From Pseudomonas sp. FP2196 (GTDB lineage: Bacteria > Pseudomonadota > Gammaproteobacteria > Pseudomonadales > Pseudomonadaceae): DNA of 64,000 nt. Shown here in pieces: positions 45,609 through 55,266 of the stretch. Each line of letters begins with the position of its first letter. Position 1 is the first letter of the stretch. The stretch spans positions 3,895,501-3,959,500 of the forward strand of contig NZ_CP117445.1 in NCBI RefSeq assembly GCF_030687715.1. Direction: 5' to 3'. Both the position numbers and the translations under genes were made by a program. The notes beneath the pieces were generated by a model. The model was not told where the DNA came from. It did not search any database and saw nothing but the letters and a program-made list of their open reading frames with translations.

Positions 45609-48005
45609 TTAATGCGTGCTAATTCTTTCCTTAGAGTCAGACTCACGTTTTTCGTCCTTGGCAACTATCTCCGGAGCCACATCCGGCAAGGGCTCCGGCG
45701 CGTATTGCAGCGCAATTTGCAGGACCTCGTCAATCCATTTAACCGGTTTAATCTGCAGATCCTGCTTGATATTGTCAGGAATCTCCTTCAGATCGCGCAC
45801 GTTCTCTTCCGGAATAATCACAATCTTGATTCCGCCGCGGTGTGCCGCCAACAGTTTTTCCTTCAGACCGCCAATGGCCAGCACCTGACCACGCAGGGTG
45901 ATTTCGCCAGTCATGGCGACATCGGCGCGCACCGGGATCCCGGTCAAAGCCGACACCAACGCCGTGCACATGCCTACACCGGCGCTAGGACCGTCTTTCG
46001 GGGTAGCCCCTTCCGGCATGTGGATGTGCGTGTCGCGCTTCTCGTGGAAGTCCAGAGGAATTCCCAAACTCTTCGCGCGGCTGCGCACCACGGTCAGAGC
46101 AGCAGTAATCGATTCGACCATGACGTCGCCCAGCGAACCCGTCTTGATCAACTGACCTTTACCCGGAACGACTGCCGCTTCAATGGTCAGCAATTCGCCG
46201 CCAACCTGAGTCCAGGCAAGGCCGGTGACCTGACCGATCTGATCCTGCTGCTCAGCCAGGCCGTAGCGAAACTTCCGCACACCAAGGAAGTGCTCCAGCA
46301 AGTCAGCTGTCACTTTCACCGAGAAACGCTTTTCCAGCGCGTGCTCTTTCACCGCCTTGCGGCAGACCTTGGCAATCTGACGCTCAAGGCCACGCACACC
46401 GGCTTCACGGGTGTAGTAACGAATGATGTCGCGAATCGCTTCCGCGTCGAACTCCAGCTCGCCTTTCTTCAGACCATTGGCTGCGATCTGTTTTGGCGAC
46501 AGGTATTTGACCGCGATGTTGATCTTCTCGTCTTCGGTGTAGCCCGGCAGACGGATCACTTCCATCCGGTCGAGCAGCGCCGGCGGGATATTCATCGAGT
46601 TCGAAGTGCACAGGAACATCACATCCGACAGGTCGTAATCGACTTCCAGATAGTGATCGTTGAAATTGTGGTTTTGCTCGGGATCGAGCACTTCCAGCAA
46701 TGCCGACGCCGGATCGCCACGCATATCGCTGCCCATTTTGTCGATTTCATCGAGCAGGAACAGCGGGTTGCGCACACCCACTTTTGTCATCTTTTGAATC
46801 AATCTTCCCGGCATCGAACCGATGTAGGTCCGGCGGTGACCGCGAATTTCCGCTTCATCACGCACACCACCAAGGGCCATACGCACGAATTTGCGGTTGG
46901 TGGCGTGGGCAATAGACTCCGCCAGCGAGGTTTTACCCACACCTGGAGGACCGACCAGACACAACACCGGGCCACGGATTTTTTTCACGCGTTTTTGCAC
47001 GGCGAGGTATTCAAGGATGCGCTCCTTGACCTCTTCGAGACCGTAGTGATCGGCATCGAGAATGTCTTCTGCGCGCGCCAGATCCAGACGCACCTTGCTC
47101 TGGGCCTTCCACGGCACCTGCACCAGCCAGTCGATGTAGGAGCGCACCACGGTGGCCTCGGCAGACATCGGCGACATTTGCTTGAGCTTGTTCAACTCGG
47201 CAGTGGCCTTGGCCAGTGCATCTTTCGGCAGACCGGCAGCGTCGATACGCTTTTTCAGATCTTCGATTTCATTGTGGCCTTCGTCGCTGTCGCCGAGCTC
47301 TTTCTGAATGGCCTTCATCTGCTCGTTCAGGTAGTACTCGCGCTGACTGCGCTCCATCTGCTTTTTGACGCGACCACGAATGCGCTTTTCGACTTGCAGC
47401 AGATCGATTTCGGCGTCGAGCAACGCCAAAACGTGCTCGACCCGGGCCGACAAATCGATGATTTCGAGGATTTCCTGCTTCTGCTCGATCTTCAGCGCCA
47501 TGTGTGCGGCCATGGTATCGACCAGGCGACCCGGCTCATCGATGCTGTTGAGCGACGACAGGACTTCAGCCGGGACTTTCTTGCCCAACTGCACATATTG
47601 TTCGAATTGCGACAGCAGCGTGCGCACGAACACTTCGGATTCGCGCTCGGCAGCGTCGACTTCTTCGATCAGTGACACTTCGGCACGGCAGTGGCCGTCG
47701 ACGACGCTGAAGCGCTCAACGGTACCGCGCTGCTCACCCTCGACCAGCACCTTGACGGTGCCATCAGGCAGCTTGAGCAGTTGCAGAACAGTGGCGATGG
47801 TACCTACGCGATAGAGAGCGTCTTCACCGGGATCATCATCAGCCGGGTTTCTCTGGGCCAACAGCAGGATCTGCTTGTCGCCCGTCATCGCTGCCTCGAG
47901 GGCTTCGATGGATTTCTCGCGCCCCACGAACAGCGGGATAACCATGTGCGGATAAACCACGACATCACGCAATGGCAGGAGAGGCAATTCGATGGTTGTC
48001 TTCAT
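45609..48005 (-). CDS. lon: ATP-dependent protease Lon
   Basis: A 798-residue cytoplasmic Lon protease. The N-terminal substrate domain (LPLLPLRDVVVYPHMVIPLFVG), AAA domain (Walker A GPPGVGKTSLAESIAHA) and C-terminal Ser-Lys protease (DGPSAGVGMCTALVSALTG, and the Lys of GGLKEKLLAA) are intact. Degrades damaged and specific regulatory proteins. A heat-shock-type promoter lies just upstream. Confidence 0.98.
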   Translation of the reverse strand: MKTTIELPLLPLRDVVVYPHMVIPLFVGREKSIEALEAAMTGDKQILLLAQRNPADDDPGEDALYRVGTIATVLQLLKLPDGTVKVLVEGEQRGTVERFSVVDGHCRAEVSLIEEVDAAERESEVFVRTLLSQFEQYVQLGKKVPAEVLSSLNSIDEPGRLVDTMAAHMALKIEQKQEILEIIDLSARVEHVLALLDAEIDLLQVEKRIRGRVKKQMERSQREYYLNEQMKAIQKELGDSDEGHNEIEDLKKRIDAAGLPKDALAKATAELNKLKQMSPMSAEATVVRSYIDWLVQVPWKAQSKVRLDLARAEDILDADHYGLEEVKERILEYLAVQKRVKKIRGPVLCLVGPPGVGKTSLAESIAHATNRKFVRMALGGVRDEAEIRGHRRTYIGSMPGRLIQKMTKVGVRNPLFLLDEIDKMGSDMRGDPASALLEVLDPEQNHNFNDHYLEVDYDLSDVMFLCTSNSMNIPPALLDRMEVIRLPGYTEDEKINIAVKYLSPKQIAANGLKKGELEFDAEAIRDIIRYYTREAGVRGLERQIAKVCRKAVKEHALEKRFSVKVTADLLEHFLGVRKFRYGLAEQQDQIGQVTGLAWTQVGGELLTIEAAVVPGKGQLIKTGSLGDVMVESITAALTVVRSRAKSLGIPLDFHEKRDTHIHMPEGATPKDGPSAGVGMCTALVSALTGIPVRADVAMTGEITLRGQVLAIGGLKEKLLAAHRGGIKIVIIPEENVRDLKEIPDNIKQDLQIKPVKWIDEVLQIALQYAPEPLPDVAPEIVAKDEKRESDSKERISTH

Positions 48006-48065
48006 GATTTCGCCTCTACGGCGGCCATATGGCCGTAATCAGATGGAATTAAGCTTGAAACCAAG

Positions 48066-48092
48066 ATGGGGGCTGCCTTGAAAAAAAACAAG
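48066..48092 (-). promoter_or_regulatory. Candidate sigma-32 promoter of lon
   Basis: On the minus strand CTTGTT (48092-48087), a 15-bp spacer, and CCCCATCT (48071-48064) fit the heat-shock consensus CTTGAA-N13-15-CCCCAT. It would leave a leader of about 50 nt before the lon ATG. This agrees with lon being a heat-shock gene in related bacteria. Confidence 0.65.
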
Positions 48093-48120
48093 CGCAAAGC
48101 AGATGTAAAAAACGACATAA

Positions 48121-48150
48121 AAAAAAGAGGCCCGAAGGCCCCTTCTTTAT
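48121..48150 (-). terminator. Terminator of clpX
   Basis: On the minus strand the stem AGGGGCC-TTC-GGGCCTCT is followed by a run of seven T. Confidence 0.75.
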
Positions 48151-48167
48151 TCCGGCAGAGTGGACGC

Positions 48168-49451
48168 TTAAGCGTCCGGTGCTGCCTTGGCTGTCGGCTC
48201 ACTGTTCTCGTAGATATACAGTGGCTTGGACTTGCCTTCTATCACGCTTTCATCGATCACGACTTTGCTCACCTCGGACTGCGAGGGGATTTCATACATC
48301 GTGTCGAGCAGTACACCTTCGAGAATCGAGCGCAGACCACGGGCACCGGTTTTGCGTTCCAGGGCTCGCTTGGCGACCGATTTCAGCGCGTCGGAACGGA
48401 ATTCCAGATCCACGCCTTCCATCTCGAACAGCTTCGCATACTGTTTGGTCAGAGCGTTTTTCGGCTCGGTGAGAATCTGCATCAGCGCAGCCTCATCCAG
48501 CTCGTCCAGCGTCGCGAGGACCGGCAGACGACCGACGAACTCCGGGATGAGACCGAACTTGACCAGATCGTCAGGCTCGACTTCACGCAGGGATTCACCG
48601 ACTTTCTTGCCCTCTTCCTTGCTACGTACTTCTGCGTTGAAGCCGATGCCACCCTTGGTGGAACGGTTCTGGATGACCTTCTCGAGACCCGAGAACGCAC
48701 CACCACAGATGAACAGGATGTTACGGGTGTCGACCTGCAGAAATTCCTGCTGCGGATGCTTACGGCCACCTTGCGGCGGTACGGAAGCGACCGTGCCTTC
48801 GATCAACTTGAGCAAGGCCTGCTGCACACCTTCACCGGATACATCGCGGGTGATCGACGGGTTGTCGGACTTGCGGGAAATCTTGTCGATTTCGTCGATA
48901 TAGACAATACCCATCTGGGCTTTCTCTACGTCGTAATCGCACTTCTGCAGCAGTTTCTGAATGATGTTCTCGACATCTTCACCCACGTAACCGGCCTCGG
49001 TGAGGGTGGTTGCGTCGGCGATGGTGAACGGAACGTTCAGCAAGCGGGCCAGTGTTTCGGCCAGCAGGGTTTTACCGGAGCCTGTCGGGCCGATCAGCAG
49101 GATGTTGCTCTTGCCGAGTTCGACGTCGTCAGCCTTTTTATCACGCTGGTTCAGACGCTTGTAGTGGTTGTAAACCGCTACGGCCAAAACCTTTTTCGCA
49201 CGCTCCTGACCAATTACATACTGGTCAAGGATGCCGCTGATTTCTTTAGGCGAAGGCAATTTATGCGCGCTGCTTTCGGCCTGGGCTTCCTGCACCTCCT
49301 CGCGGATGATGTCATTGCACAGGTCGACGCACTCGTCGCAGATAAAGACCGAGGGGCCGGCAATCAATTTGCGCACTTCATGCTGGCTTTTGCCACAGAA
49401 GGAGCAATAGAGCAGCTTGCCGTTGTCCTCGCCGTTGCGGGTGTCAGTCAT
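48168..49451 (-). CDS. clpX: ClpXP protease ATPase subunit ClpX
   Basis: AAA+ unfoldase of 427 residues. The N-terminal zinc domain has four cysteines (YCSFCGKSQ and ICDECVDLC), Walker A is [15 protein letters not shown], Walker B is VYIDEIDK, and the ClpP-contacting IGF loop is in [10 protein letters not shown]. Unfolds tagged substrates and feeds them to ClpP. The ATG at 49451 (MTDTRNGED) fits the usual length. Downstream of clpP. Confidence 0.98.
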   Translation of the reverse strand: MTDTRNGEDNGKLLYCSFCGKSQHEVRKLIAGPSVFICDECVDLCNDIIREEVQEAQAESSAHKLPSPKEISGILDQYVIGQERAKKVLAVAVYNHYKRLNQRDKKADDVELGKSNILLIGPTGSGKTLLAETLARLLNVPFTIADATTLTEAGYVGEDVENIIQKLLQKCDYDVEKAQMGIVYIDEIDKISRKSDNPSITRDVSGEGVQQALLKLIEGTVASVPPQGGRKHPQQEFLQVDTRNILFICGGAFSGLEKVIQNRSTKGGIGFNAEVRSKEEGKKVGESLREVEPDDLVKFGLIPEFVGRLPVLATLDELDEAALMQILTEPKNALTKQYAKLFEMEGVDLEFRSDALKSVAKRALERKTGARGLRSILEGVLLDTMYEIPSQSEVSKVVIDESVIEGKSKPLYIYENSEPTAKAAPDA

Positions 49452-49563
49452 TCGTTCGATCCAAATCCGATAGGCTTGCAACACAAGATGAAGGCTATTG
49501 CGGGCTTTTTCAAGCCCGCCGCTGATCAGACGCGCCGACCAAGCCTATTTTGAGCTGCTTATT

Positions 49564-50199
49564 TTAAGCTGGGCGCTGGTTGATCACTTCGTCGATCAAG
49601 CCATATTCCTTCGCAGCTTCTGCACTCATGAAGTTATCGCGGTTGGTATCGCGCTCGATTTCTTCCAGAGTGCGACCGCTGTGCTTGGCCATCAGCGTGT
49701 TCAGGCGCTCGCGAATGAAGAGGATTTCCTTGGCATGGATTTCGATGTCCGACGCCTGCCCCTGGAAACCGCCCAGTGGCTGGTGAATCATCACACGCGA
49801 GTTCGGCAGGCAGAAACGCTTGCCTGGAGCACCTGCTGTCAACAGAAATGCGCCCATGCTGCAGGCCTGGCCGATGCAAGTGGTCGATACGTTGGGTTTG
49901 ATGAACTGCATGGTGTCGTAGATCGACATGCCCGCTGTCACCGAACCGCCCGGGGAGTTGATATAGAGATGGATGTCCTTGTCCGGGTTTTCCGCTTCAA
50001 GGAACAGCAGTTGCGCGCAGATCAGGTTAGCCATGTAGTCCTCTACCGGACCAACCAGAAAGATCACTCGCTCCTTGAGCAGGCGCGAGTAGATGTCATA
50101 GGCGCGTTCGCCACGAGCAGATTGCTCGACAACCATCGGAACCAGGCCGCCTGCGGCCTGGATATCAGAGTTCTGCTGAATATACGAATTACGGAACAT
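49564..50199 (-). CDS. clpP: ClpP protease catalytic subunit
   Basis: Serine protease of 211 residues that forms the double-heptamer chamber of ClpXP/ClpAP. The catalytic Ser is in [12 protein letters not shown] and the His in MIHQPLGG. In most homologues the serine motif is GQAASMGA; here one Ala is Cys, a change beside the nucleophile that is unlikely to block activity. Order tig-clpP-clpX-lon is conserved. Confidence 0.97.
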   Translation of the reverse strand: MFRNSYIQQNSDIQAAGGLVPMVVEQSARGERAYDIYSRLLKERVIFLVGPVEDYMANLICAQLLFLEAENPDKDIHLYINSPGGSVTAGMSIYDTMQFIKPNVSTTCIGQACSMGAFLLTAGAPGKRFCLPNSRVMIHQPLGGFQGQASDIEIHAKEILFIRERLNTLMAKHSGRTLEEIERDTNRDNFMSAEAAKEYGLIDEVINQRPA

Positions 50200-50238
50200 G
50201 CTCTGCAGTCACTCCCAAATAGTTATGTCTTGAATACG

Positions 50239-50266
50239 CATAAGCCAGCTCGAGAGCTGGCTTATG
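50239..50266. repeat. Perfect palindrome between tig and clpP
   Basis: CATAAGCCAGCTC-GA-GAGCTGGCTTATG is a perfect 13-bp stem. No T-run follows on the minus strand, so it may be a processing or attenuation hairpin rather than a full terminator. Confidence 0.6.
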
Positions 50267-50291
50267 TGAGCACTTCTTAACGCAAAAACAA

Positions 50292-51602
50292 TCAGTCGGC
50301 TTGTGGAGCTTCTACCGGCTTGACCGCTTCTTCGTAAGAGACCGATTTGTCGGTCACGCTAGCTTTCTGCAGAACAGTATCCACAACTTGTTCTTCCAGC
50401 ACAACCGAACGAACTTCGTTCAGTTGCTGGTCGTTCTTGTAGTACCAGGACACAACCTGCTCAGGCTCTTGGTAAGCCGAAGCCATTTCCTGAATCATTT
50501 CACGAACGCGGGCTTCGTCAGGCTTGAGGTCGAACTGCTTGACCACTTCAGCCACGATCAGACCCAGCACTACGCGGCGCTTGGCTTGCTCTTCGAACAG
50601 CTCGGCCGGCAGTTGGTCAGGCTTGATGTTGCCACCGAACTGCTGAACAGCCTGCACGCGCAGACGGTCAACTTCGTTGGACAGCAGAGCCTTAGGCACT
50701 TCGATCGGGTTGGTGGCCAGCAGACCGTCCATTACCTGATTCTTGACCTTGGATTTGATCGCCTGACGCAGTTCACGCTCCATGTTCTTGCGAACTTCGG
50801 TGCGGAAACCGTCGATGCCGCTTTCCTTGATGCCGAATTGAGCGAAGAACTCTTCGTTCAGCTCTGGCAGCTTTGGCTCGGAAACGGTGTTTACAGTCAC
50901 GGTGAACTCGGCGGTTTTGCCAGCCAGGTCCAGGTTCTGATAGTCCTCAGGGAAAGTCAGGTTCAGAACGCGCTCTTCGCCAGCTTTAGCGCCAACCAGG
51001 CCTTCTTCGAAGCCAGGGATCATGCGGCCGGAACCCAGAACCAGCTGAGTACCCTTGGCGGAACCGCCAGCGAACACTTCGCCGTCAACCTTGCCAACGA
51101 AATCGATGTTCAGCTGGTCTTCGTTCTGGGCAGCACGATCGGCCACTTCGAAACGGGTGTTCTGCTTGCGCAGGATGTCCAGCATTTTGTCCAGGTCAGC
51201 GTCAGCCACGTCAGCGCTCAGGCGCTCAACGGTGATGCCTTCGAAGCCGGCAACGGTGAACTCAGGGAACACTTCGAATACGGCAACGTATTCCAGATCC
51301 TTGCCAGCTTCGAGCGACTTAGGCTCGATCGAAGGCGAACCCGCCGGGTTCAGCTTCTGCTCAACCACAGCTTCGTAGAAGGAGGACTGGATGACATCAC
51401 CAACAGCTTCCTGACGAGCGTCAGCACCGAAACGGCGCTTGATTTCGCTCATTGGCACTTTGCCTGGACGGAAGCCAGCAATCTTGGCCTTTTGGGCAGT
51501 CTGCTGCAGACGCTTGTTGACCTGAGTCTCGATGCGCTCTGCCGGCACGGTGACGCTCATGCGGCGCTCGAGAGCAGTAGTATTTTCAACAGAAACTTGC
51601 AT
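50292..51602 (-). CDS. tig: Trigger factor (ribosome-associated chaperone)
   Basis: A 436-residue trigger factor. The N-terminal ribosome-binding domain keeps [17 protein letters not shown], the FKBP-type PPIase domain covers about 150-245, and the C-terminal chaperone arms follow. It folds nascent chains at the ribosome exit. The ATG at 51602 ([14 protein letters not shown]) is the family start. First gene of the tig-clpP-clpX-lon-hupB-ppiD series. Confidence 0.97.
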   Translation of the reverse strand: MQVSVENTTALERRMSVTVPAERIETQVNKRLQQTAQKAKIAGFRPGKVPMSEIKRRFGADARQEAVGDVIQSSFYEAVVEQKLNPAGSPSIEPKSLEAGKDLEYVAVFEVFPEFTVAGFEGITVERLSADVADADLDKMLDILRKQNTRFEVADRAAQNEDQLNIDFVGKVDGEVFAGGSAKGTQLVLGSGRMIPGFEEGLVGAKAGEERVLNLTFPEDYQNLDLAGKTAEFTVTVNTVSEPKLPELNEEFFAQFGIKESGIDGFRTEVRKNMERELRQAIKSKVKNQVMDGLLATNPIEVPKALLSNEVDRLRVQAVQQFGGNIKPDQLPAELFEEQAKRRVVLGLIVAEVVKQFDLKPDEARVREMIQEMASAYQEPEQVVSWYYKNDQQLNEVRSVVLEEQVVDTVLQKASVTDKSVSYEEAVKPVEAPQAD

Positions 51603-51890
51603 GGATATTCCTCGTTGCACAGACGTTAGCCGGCCGTTTCCGACCCCAGAATCAAGGGCATGCATTCTAGTGGGTCAAACTCAAGAAGTCACCCTACTGA
51701 AAACGGGTAAAAAAACAGCAGGCAATTTGAAGGCGGGGACAAACGGTTATGACCCGCCCTGTTCGCAAATACAGCTAATCTCGCCAAGGCTCTGCGTCGA
51801 CCTCTTCTATATATAGAAGCGCCGCTGCATCACCCTTCCTGCGACCCGAACCGGCGCTCGCCGAAAATTCGAATCCGTAAAACAAAAAAG

Positions 51891-51916
51891 GCGCCAGACT
51901 GTTAAATCTGGCGCCT
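51891..51916 (-). terminator. Hairpin after the last tRNA-His
   Basis: GGCGCCAGA-TTTAACAG-TCTGGCGCC stem on the minus strand followed by TTTTTTGTTTT. The same hairpin occurs again at 52185-52210. Confidence 0.88.
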
Positions 51917-51925
51917 TTCGAAATA

Positions 51926-52002
51926 TGGGGTGGACGATGGGGATCGAACCCACGACAACGGGAGTCACAATCCCGTGCTCTACCAACTGAGCTACGCCCA
52001 CC
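51926..52002 (-). tRNA. tRNA-His (GTG), copy 1
   Basis: The minus strand reads GGTGGGCGTAGCTCAGTTGG at the 5' end and CGTCCACCCCA at the 3' end, with anticodon loop ATTGTGA (GTG). The extra 5' G opposite C73 is the tRNA-His identity element. CCA is encoded. Confidence 0.97.
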
Positions 52003-52077
52003 ATATTGCGTAACAAAAAAGCCAAATAACTTCTTTGTTGAACCTCACCAGCCCGAAGACATGAATGAAGCTTTAAT

Positions 52078-52162
52078 TGGTGCGGATGAAGAGACTCGAA
52101 CTCTTACGCCTCGCGGCGCTGGAACCTAAATCCAGTGTGTCTACCAATTCCACCACATCCGC
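52078..52162 (-). tRNA. tRNA-Leu (TAG)
   Basis: 85-base class II tRNA on the minus strand starting GCGGATGTGGTGGAATTGG, with anticodon loop TTTAGGT (TAG), a long variable arm and encoded CCA. Confidence 0.96.
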
Positions 52163-52184
52163 GGATGAAGCTTTCAAAGCAAAG

Positions 52185-52210
52185 GCGCCAGACTGTTAAA
52201 TCTGGCGCCT
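52185..52210 (-). terminator. Hairpin between tRNA-His copy 2 and tRNA-Leu
   Basis: Same GGCGCCAGA stem as at 51891. The run after it on the minus strand is short (TTTGCTTTG), so readthrough to tRNA-Leu is likely. Confidence 0.6.
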
Positions 52211-52219
52211 TTCGAAATA

Positions 52220-52296
52220 TGGGGTGGACGATGGGGATCGAACCCACGACAACGGGAGTCACAATCCCGTGCTCTACCAACTGAGCTACGCCCACC
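52220..52296 (-). tRNA. tRNA-His (GTG), copy 2
   Basis: Identical in sequence to copy 1, including flanks, as part of an exact 120-bp duplication (51887-52006 and 52181-52300). Confidence 0.97.
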
Positions 52297-52327
52297 ATAT
52301 CGCGCTACTTGTGCCAAAGCTGCCTAA

Positions 52328-52404
52328 TGGCGCACCCGGCAGGACTCGAACCTGCGACCATCCGCTTAGAAGGCGGATGCTCTATCCAGCTGAGCTACGG
52401 GCGC
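52328..52404 (-). tRNA. tRNA-Arg (TCT)
   Basis: 77-base tRNA on the minus strand starting GCGCCCGTAGCTCAGCTGG, with anticodon loop CTTCTAA (TCT) and encoded CCA. It is the first gene of the four-tRNA unit. Confidence 0.96.
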
Positions 52405-52521
52405 CTTATTAATCTGTACTCTTAAAGGACTACAAACTAAGTGCTTTCCAGTGTTGCAGAACCTTGATTCCGCTTCACCTTCTTAACCAGTGCTAGGCTG
52501 TGCCCGACAAGTGCGACGAAT

Positions 52522-52549
52522 AGTATAGAGCGCTCCTAAGGTCGTCAAA
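52522..52549 (-). promoter_or_regulatory. Promoter of the tRNA operon
   Basis: On the minus strand TTTGAC (52549-52544) and TATACT (52527-52522) with a 16-bp spacer form a strong sigma-70 promoter, placed about 110 bp before tRNA-Arg. Confidence 0.7.
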
Positions 52550-52679
52550 TCCTTTTTGAAAAAAATTCATTTAATTAAAGGAGTTAGGGGAATTTGCTGA
52601 CCAAGCGCCTTTGCCCTCACCGCACGACATGCGAGAATGCGTTCTCATTTTTTCCCCTCTCGATGGTTAATCACGCGCA

Positions 52680-53534
52680 ATGACTGCACAACTAATCGAC
52701 GGCAAATCGATCGCCGCCAGCCTGCGCCAGCAGATCGCCCAACGAGTTGCCGAGCGTCGCCAGCAAGGCCTGCGCACTCCCGGCCTCGCGGTGATCCTGG
52801 TCGGCAGCGATCCTGCCTCTCAGGTTTATGTCTCGCACAAGCGTAAAGACTGTGAAGAGGTCGGCTTCCTCTCTCAAGCCTACGACCTGCCCTCTGAAAC
52901 CACTCAGCAGGCGCTGACCGATCTGATCGATCGTCTCAATGACGATCCGGCAATCGACGGCATCCTGCTTCAACTGCCATTGCCCGAGCACCTGGACGCC
53001 TCCAAGCTGCTGGAACGCATCCGCCCGGACAAAGACGTTGACGGTTTCCATCCTTATAACGTCGGCCGTCTGGCCCAGCGGATTCCACTGCTGCGCCCTT
53101 GCACCCCAAAAGGCATCATGACCTTGCTGGAAAGCACGGGCGCTGATCTTTATGGCATGGATGCAGTGGTCGTCGGCGCTTCCAACATCGTCGGTCGCCC
53201 AATGGCGATGGAGCTGTTGCTGGCCGGCTGCACCGTGACCGTGACCCACCGCTTCACCAAGGATCTGGCTGGCCATGTCGGTCGCGCCGACCTGGTGGTC
53301 GTGGCCGCCGGCAAGCCGGGACTGGTCAAGGGCGAGTGGATCAAGGAAGGCGCGATCGTGATCGACGTCGGCATCAACCGTCAGGAAGACGGCAAACTGG
53401 TGGGTGACGTCGTGTACGAAACCGCCCTGCCCCGCGCCGGCTGGATCACTCCGGTACCGGGCGGCGTCGGCCCGATGACCCGTGCCTGCCTGCTGGAAAA
53501 CACCCTTTACGCAGCAGAAACCCTGCACGCCTGA
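52680..53534 (+). CDS. folD: Bifunctional methylenetetrahydrofolate dehydrogenase/cyclohydrolase
   Basis: FolD of 284 residues, interconverting 5,10-methylene-, 5,10-methenyl- and 10-formyl-tetrahydrofolate with NADP. The substrate-site [14 protein letters not shown] (catalytic Lys near residue 56), PLPEHLD and the NADP-binding [17 protein letters not shown], plus the C-terminal [15 protein letters not shown], are all intact. Divergent from the tRNA operon and ended by a strong terminator. Confidence 0.97.
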   Translation: MTAQLIDGKSIAASLRQQIAQRVAERRQQGLRTPGLAVILVGSDPASQVYVSHKRKDCEEVGFLSQAYDLPSETTQQALTDLIDRLNDDPAIDGILLQLPLPEHLDASKLLERIRPDKDVDGFHPYNVGRLAQRIPLLRPCTPKGIMTLLESTGADLYGMDAVVVGASNIVGRPMAMELLLAGCTVTVTHRFTKDLAGHVGRADLVVVAAGKPGLVKGEWIKEGAIVIDVGINRQEDGKLVGDVVYETALPRAGWITPVPGGVGPMTRACLLENTLYAAETLHA

Positions 53535-53557
53535 TCGGTATTTACGGCAGTAAAAGA

Positions 53558-53582
53558 ACCCCGCCTTGCGCGGGGTTTTTCT
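53558..53582 (+). terminator. Terminator of folD
   Basis: ACCCCGC-CTTGC-GCGGGGT followed by TTTTCTT. Confidence 0.9.
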
Positions 53583-53764
53583 TGCCTGAGAAAAAACACT
53601 AACCGTTCGCCGGAAACCCCTCTTTTTACAGGCGTTTTCACAAGATTTTCAGCTCGTTCAAACAACCATCGACAGATCTTCAGCCATACTCCTAGAATGC
53701 GACGCTTTGAAGAAATAACCCGTTACAAACTAACGGAATATCCAACCTTTATGAGTTCGCCCGC

Positions 53765-54703
53765 GTGAAAATTCGTCTTTCGATACTGAGCCTGTTTTTT
53801 GCATTTACAGGCACATTCATCACGCCAACGATCAACGCTGCGGAAACCACCGCTGCCCCTCGTGACGCTTCGCAACTGAAGATCGCCTCCGGCAGCGCCC
53901 TGCTAATGGATATGCAGACCAATAAAGTCATCTACTCCAGCAACCCTGACGTGATCGTGCCGATCGCTTCCGTCAGTAAACTGATGACTGGCCTGGTTGT
54001 GGTTGAAGCGCGACAGAACATGGACGAATGGATCGATGTCGATATCAGTCAAACGCCGGAAATGAAGGGCGTGTTCTCCCGAGTCAAACTGAAGAGTGAA
54101 CTGCCGCGTCGCGAGATGCTGCTGATTGCACTGATGTCCTCGGAAAACCGCGCGGCCGCCAGCCTCGCGCATCACTATCCGGGTGGCTACGCAGCGTTTA
54201 TCGCGGCAATGAATGCCAAGGCGAAAGCGCTGGGCATGACCAGCACTCATTTTGTCGAGCCCACCGGTCTGTCACCGCGCAACGTGTCCACTGCCCGCGA
54301 CTTGAGCAAGTTGCTGGTAGCCGCGCACAAACAACCGCTGCTCACCCAACTGAGCACTACCAAGGAAAAAACCGTGGCGTTTCGCAAACCCAACTACACC
54401 TTGGGTTTCCGTAACACCGACCATCTGGTGAACAAGGACAATTGGGACATCAAGATCACCAAGACCGGCTTCACCAATCAGGCCGGGCATTGCCTGGTGC
54501 TGGTAACGAGCATGGGCAACCGTCAGGTTGCCCTGGTGATTCTTGATGCATTCGGTAAATACACGCACTTTGCCGATGCCAGCCGTATCCGCAGTTGGGT
54601 CGAGACCGGCAAGAGCGCCAGCGTTCCAGCGGTGGCTCAACAGTACAAGGCCGAGAAAAACCTGAAGGCGCGCCAGAGCGGCGTAGTTGAAGCCTCCAAG
54701 TAA
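53765..54703 (+). CDS. pbpG: D-alanyl-D-alanine endopeptidase (PBP7-like)
   Basis: A 312-residue periplasmic S11-family enzyme that cuts D-Ala-DAP crosslinks in peptidoglycan. Signal peptide about 1-26 (ends in INAAE). Active-site motifs are SVSK (Ser69 to Lys72), SSEN (SxN) and KTGFTN (KTG). Start is GTG at 53765; the leader fits only with this start. Ended by a strong terminator. Confidence 0.93.
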   Translation: MKIRLSILSLFFAFTGTFITPTINAAETTAAPRDASQLKIASGSALLMDMQTNKVIYSSNPDVIVPIASVSKLMTGLVVVEARQNMDEWIDVDISQTPEMKGVFSRVKLKSELPRREMLLIALMSSENRAAASLAHHYPGGYAAFIAAMNAKAKALGMTSTHFVEPTGLSPRNVSTARDLSKLLVAAHKQPLLTQLSTTKEKTVAFRKPNYTLGFRNTDHLVNKDNWDIKITKTGFTNQAGHCLVLVTSMGNRQVALVILDAFGKYTHFADASRIRSWVETGKSASVPAVAQQYKAEKNLKARQSGVVEASK

Positions 54704-54710
54704 ACAGCAG

Positions 54711-54743
54711 CACAAAAAAAGCCCCGAGTGATCGGGGCTTTTT
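54711..54743 (+). terminator. Terminator between pbpG and the small protein genes
   Basis: AAAAAGCCCCGA-GTGA-TCGGGGCTTTTT, a near-perfect stem with A and T flanks that can act in both directions. Confidence 0.9.
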
Positions 54744-54755
54744 GTTTTCTGCGAA

Positions 54756-54959
54756 TCAATCATTAGGCAATGGCATTTGATCATCGTCGGGAATGCCATC
54801 GCCCTTACTCGGATCTGGCGCAAGCCCTGGCGCCACCAACGGCCGGGCCATTGGATCGCGCAATGGACTGTCCGGATCCAGCACCGGATCCACGCCCTCT
54901 TCAGGCGTAGTCGGCACACTGTCCGGCTTTTGGTCATCGAAGCTTGAATCGGTACTCAT
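54756..54959 (-). CDS. Small acidic Asp/Pro-rich protein A
   Basis: A 67-residue low-complexity protein (MSTDSSFDDQKPDS... ending DDDQMPLPND) with many Asp and Pro and no predicted fold. The start at 54959 follows GAGGT five bases upstream. Follows a similar gene by 12 bp on the same strand; the two likely form an operon. Known only as conserved hypothetical in Pseudomonas as far as I can recall. Confidence 0.65.
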   Translation of the reverse strand: MSTDSSFDDQKPDSVPTTPEEGVDPVLDPDSPLRDPMARPLVAPGLAPDPSKGDGIPDDDQMPLPND

Positions 54960-54971
54960 ATGCACCTCGCA

Positions 54972-55178
54972 TCAAGGTTTAAGATCGGCTAACGGATCAT
55001 AGGGTTTGGCCGGTTTTTGGTCGTCCTCGCCTGGCTTCACATCCTTCGGCGCCTTGGCGGGACCGATCGGATCGACTTGCGGATCGGCGACATCCGGCGA
55101 ATCCGGGTCAAACCCCAGATCATCACCTGAGGAATGCTCGGAAGAATGCGGGCCTTGAGGGGATGGAGAATCTGTCAT
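54972..55178 (-). CDS. Small acidic Asp/Pro-rich protein B
   Basis: A 68-residue protein (starts MTDSPSPQGPHSSEHSSG, ends YDPLADLKP) similar in character to its downstream neighbour: disordered, acidic, rich in DP and PD steps. GGAGG ribosome site upstream. Function unknown. Confidence 0.65.
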   Translation of the reverse strand: MTDSPSPQGPHSSEHSSGDDLGFDPDSPDVADPQVDPIGPAKAPKDVKPGEDDQKPAKPYDPLADLKP

Positions 55179-55266
55179 GTCGCCTCCTGATTTGCCCGCG
55201 AACTACGGGCTATAACCGTGAGAGGCCTGCCGGGTGCAGTCGTGCCCGGCAGATGACGAACGGAAC

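Noticed and set aside
45522..47675. 717-residue plus-strand open frame opposite lon
   Set aside because: Antisense to lon, with no family motif and no ribosome site; long frames arise opposite GC-rich genes.
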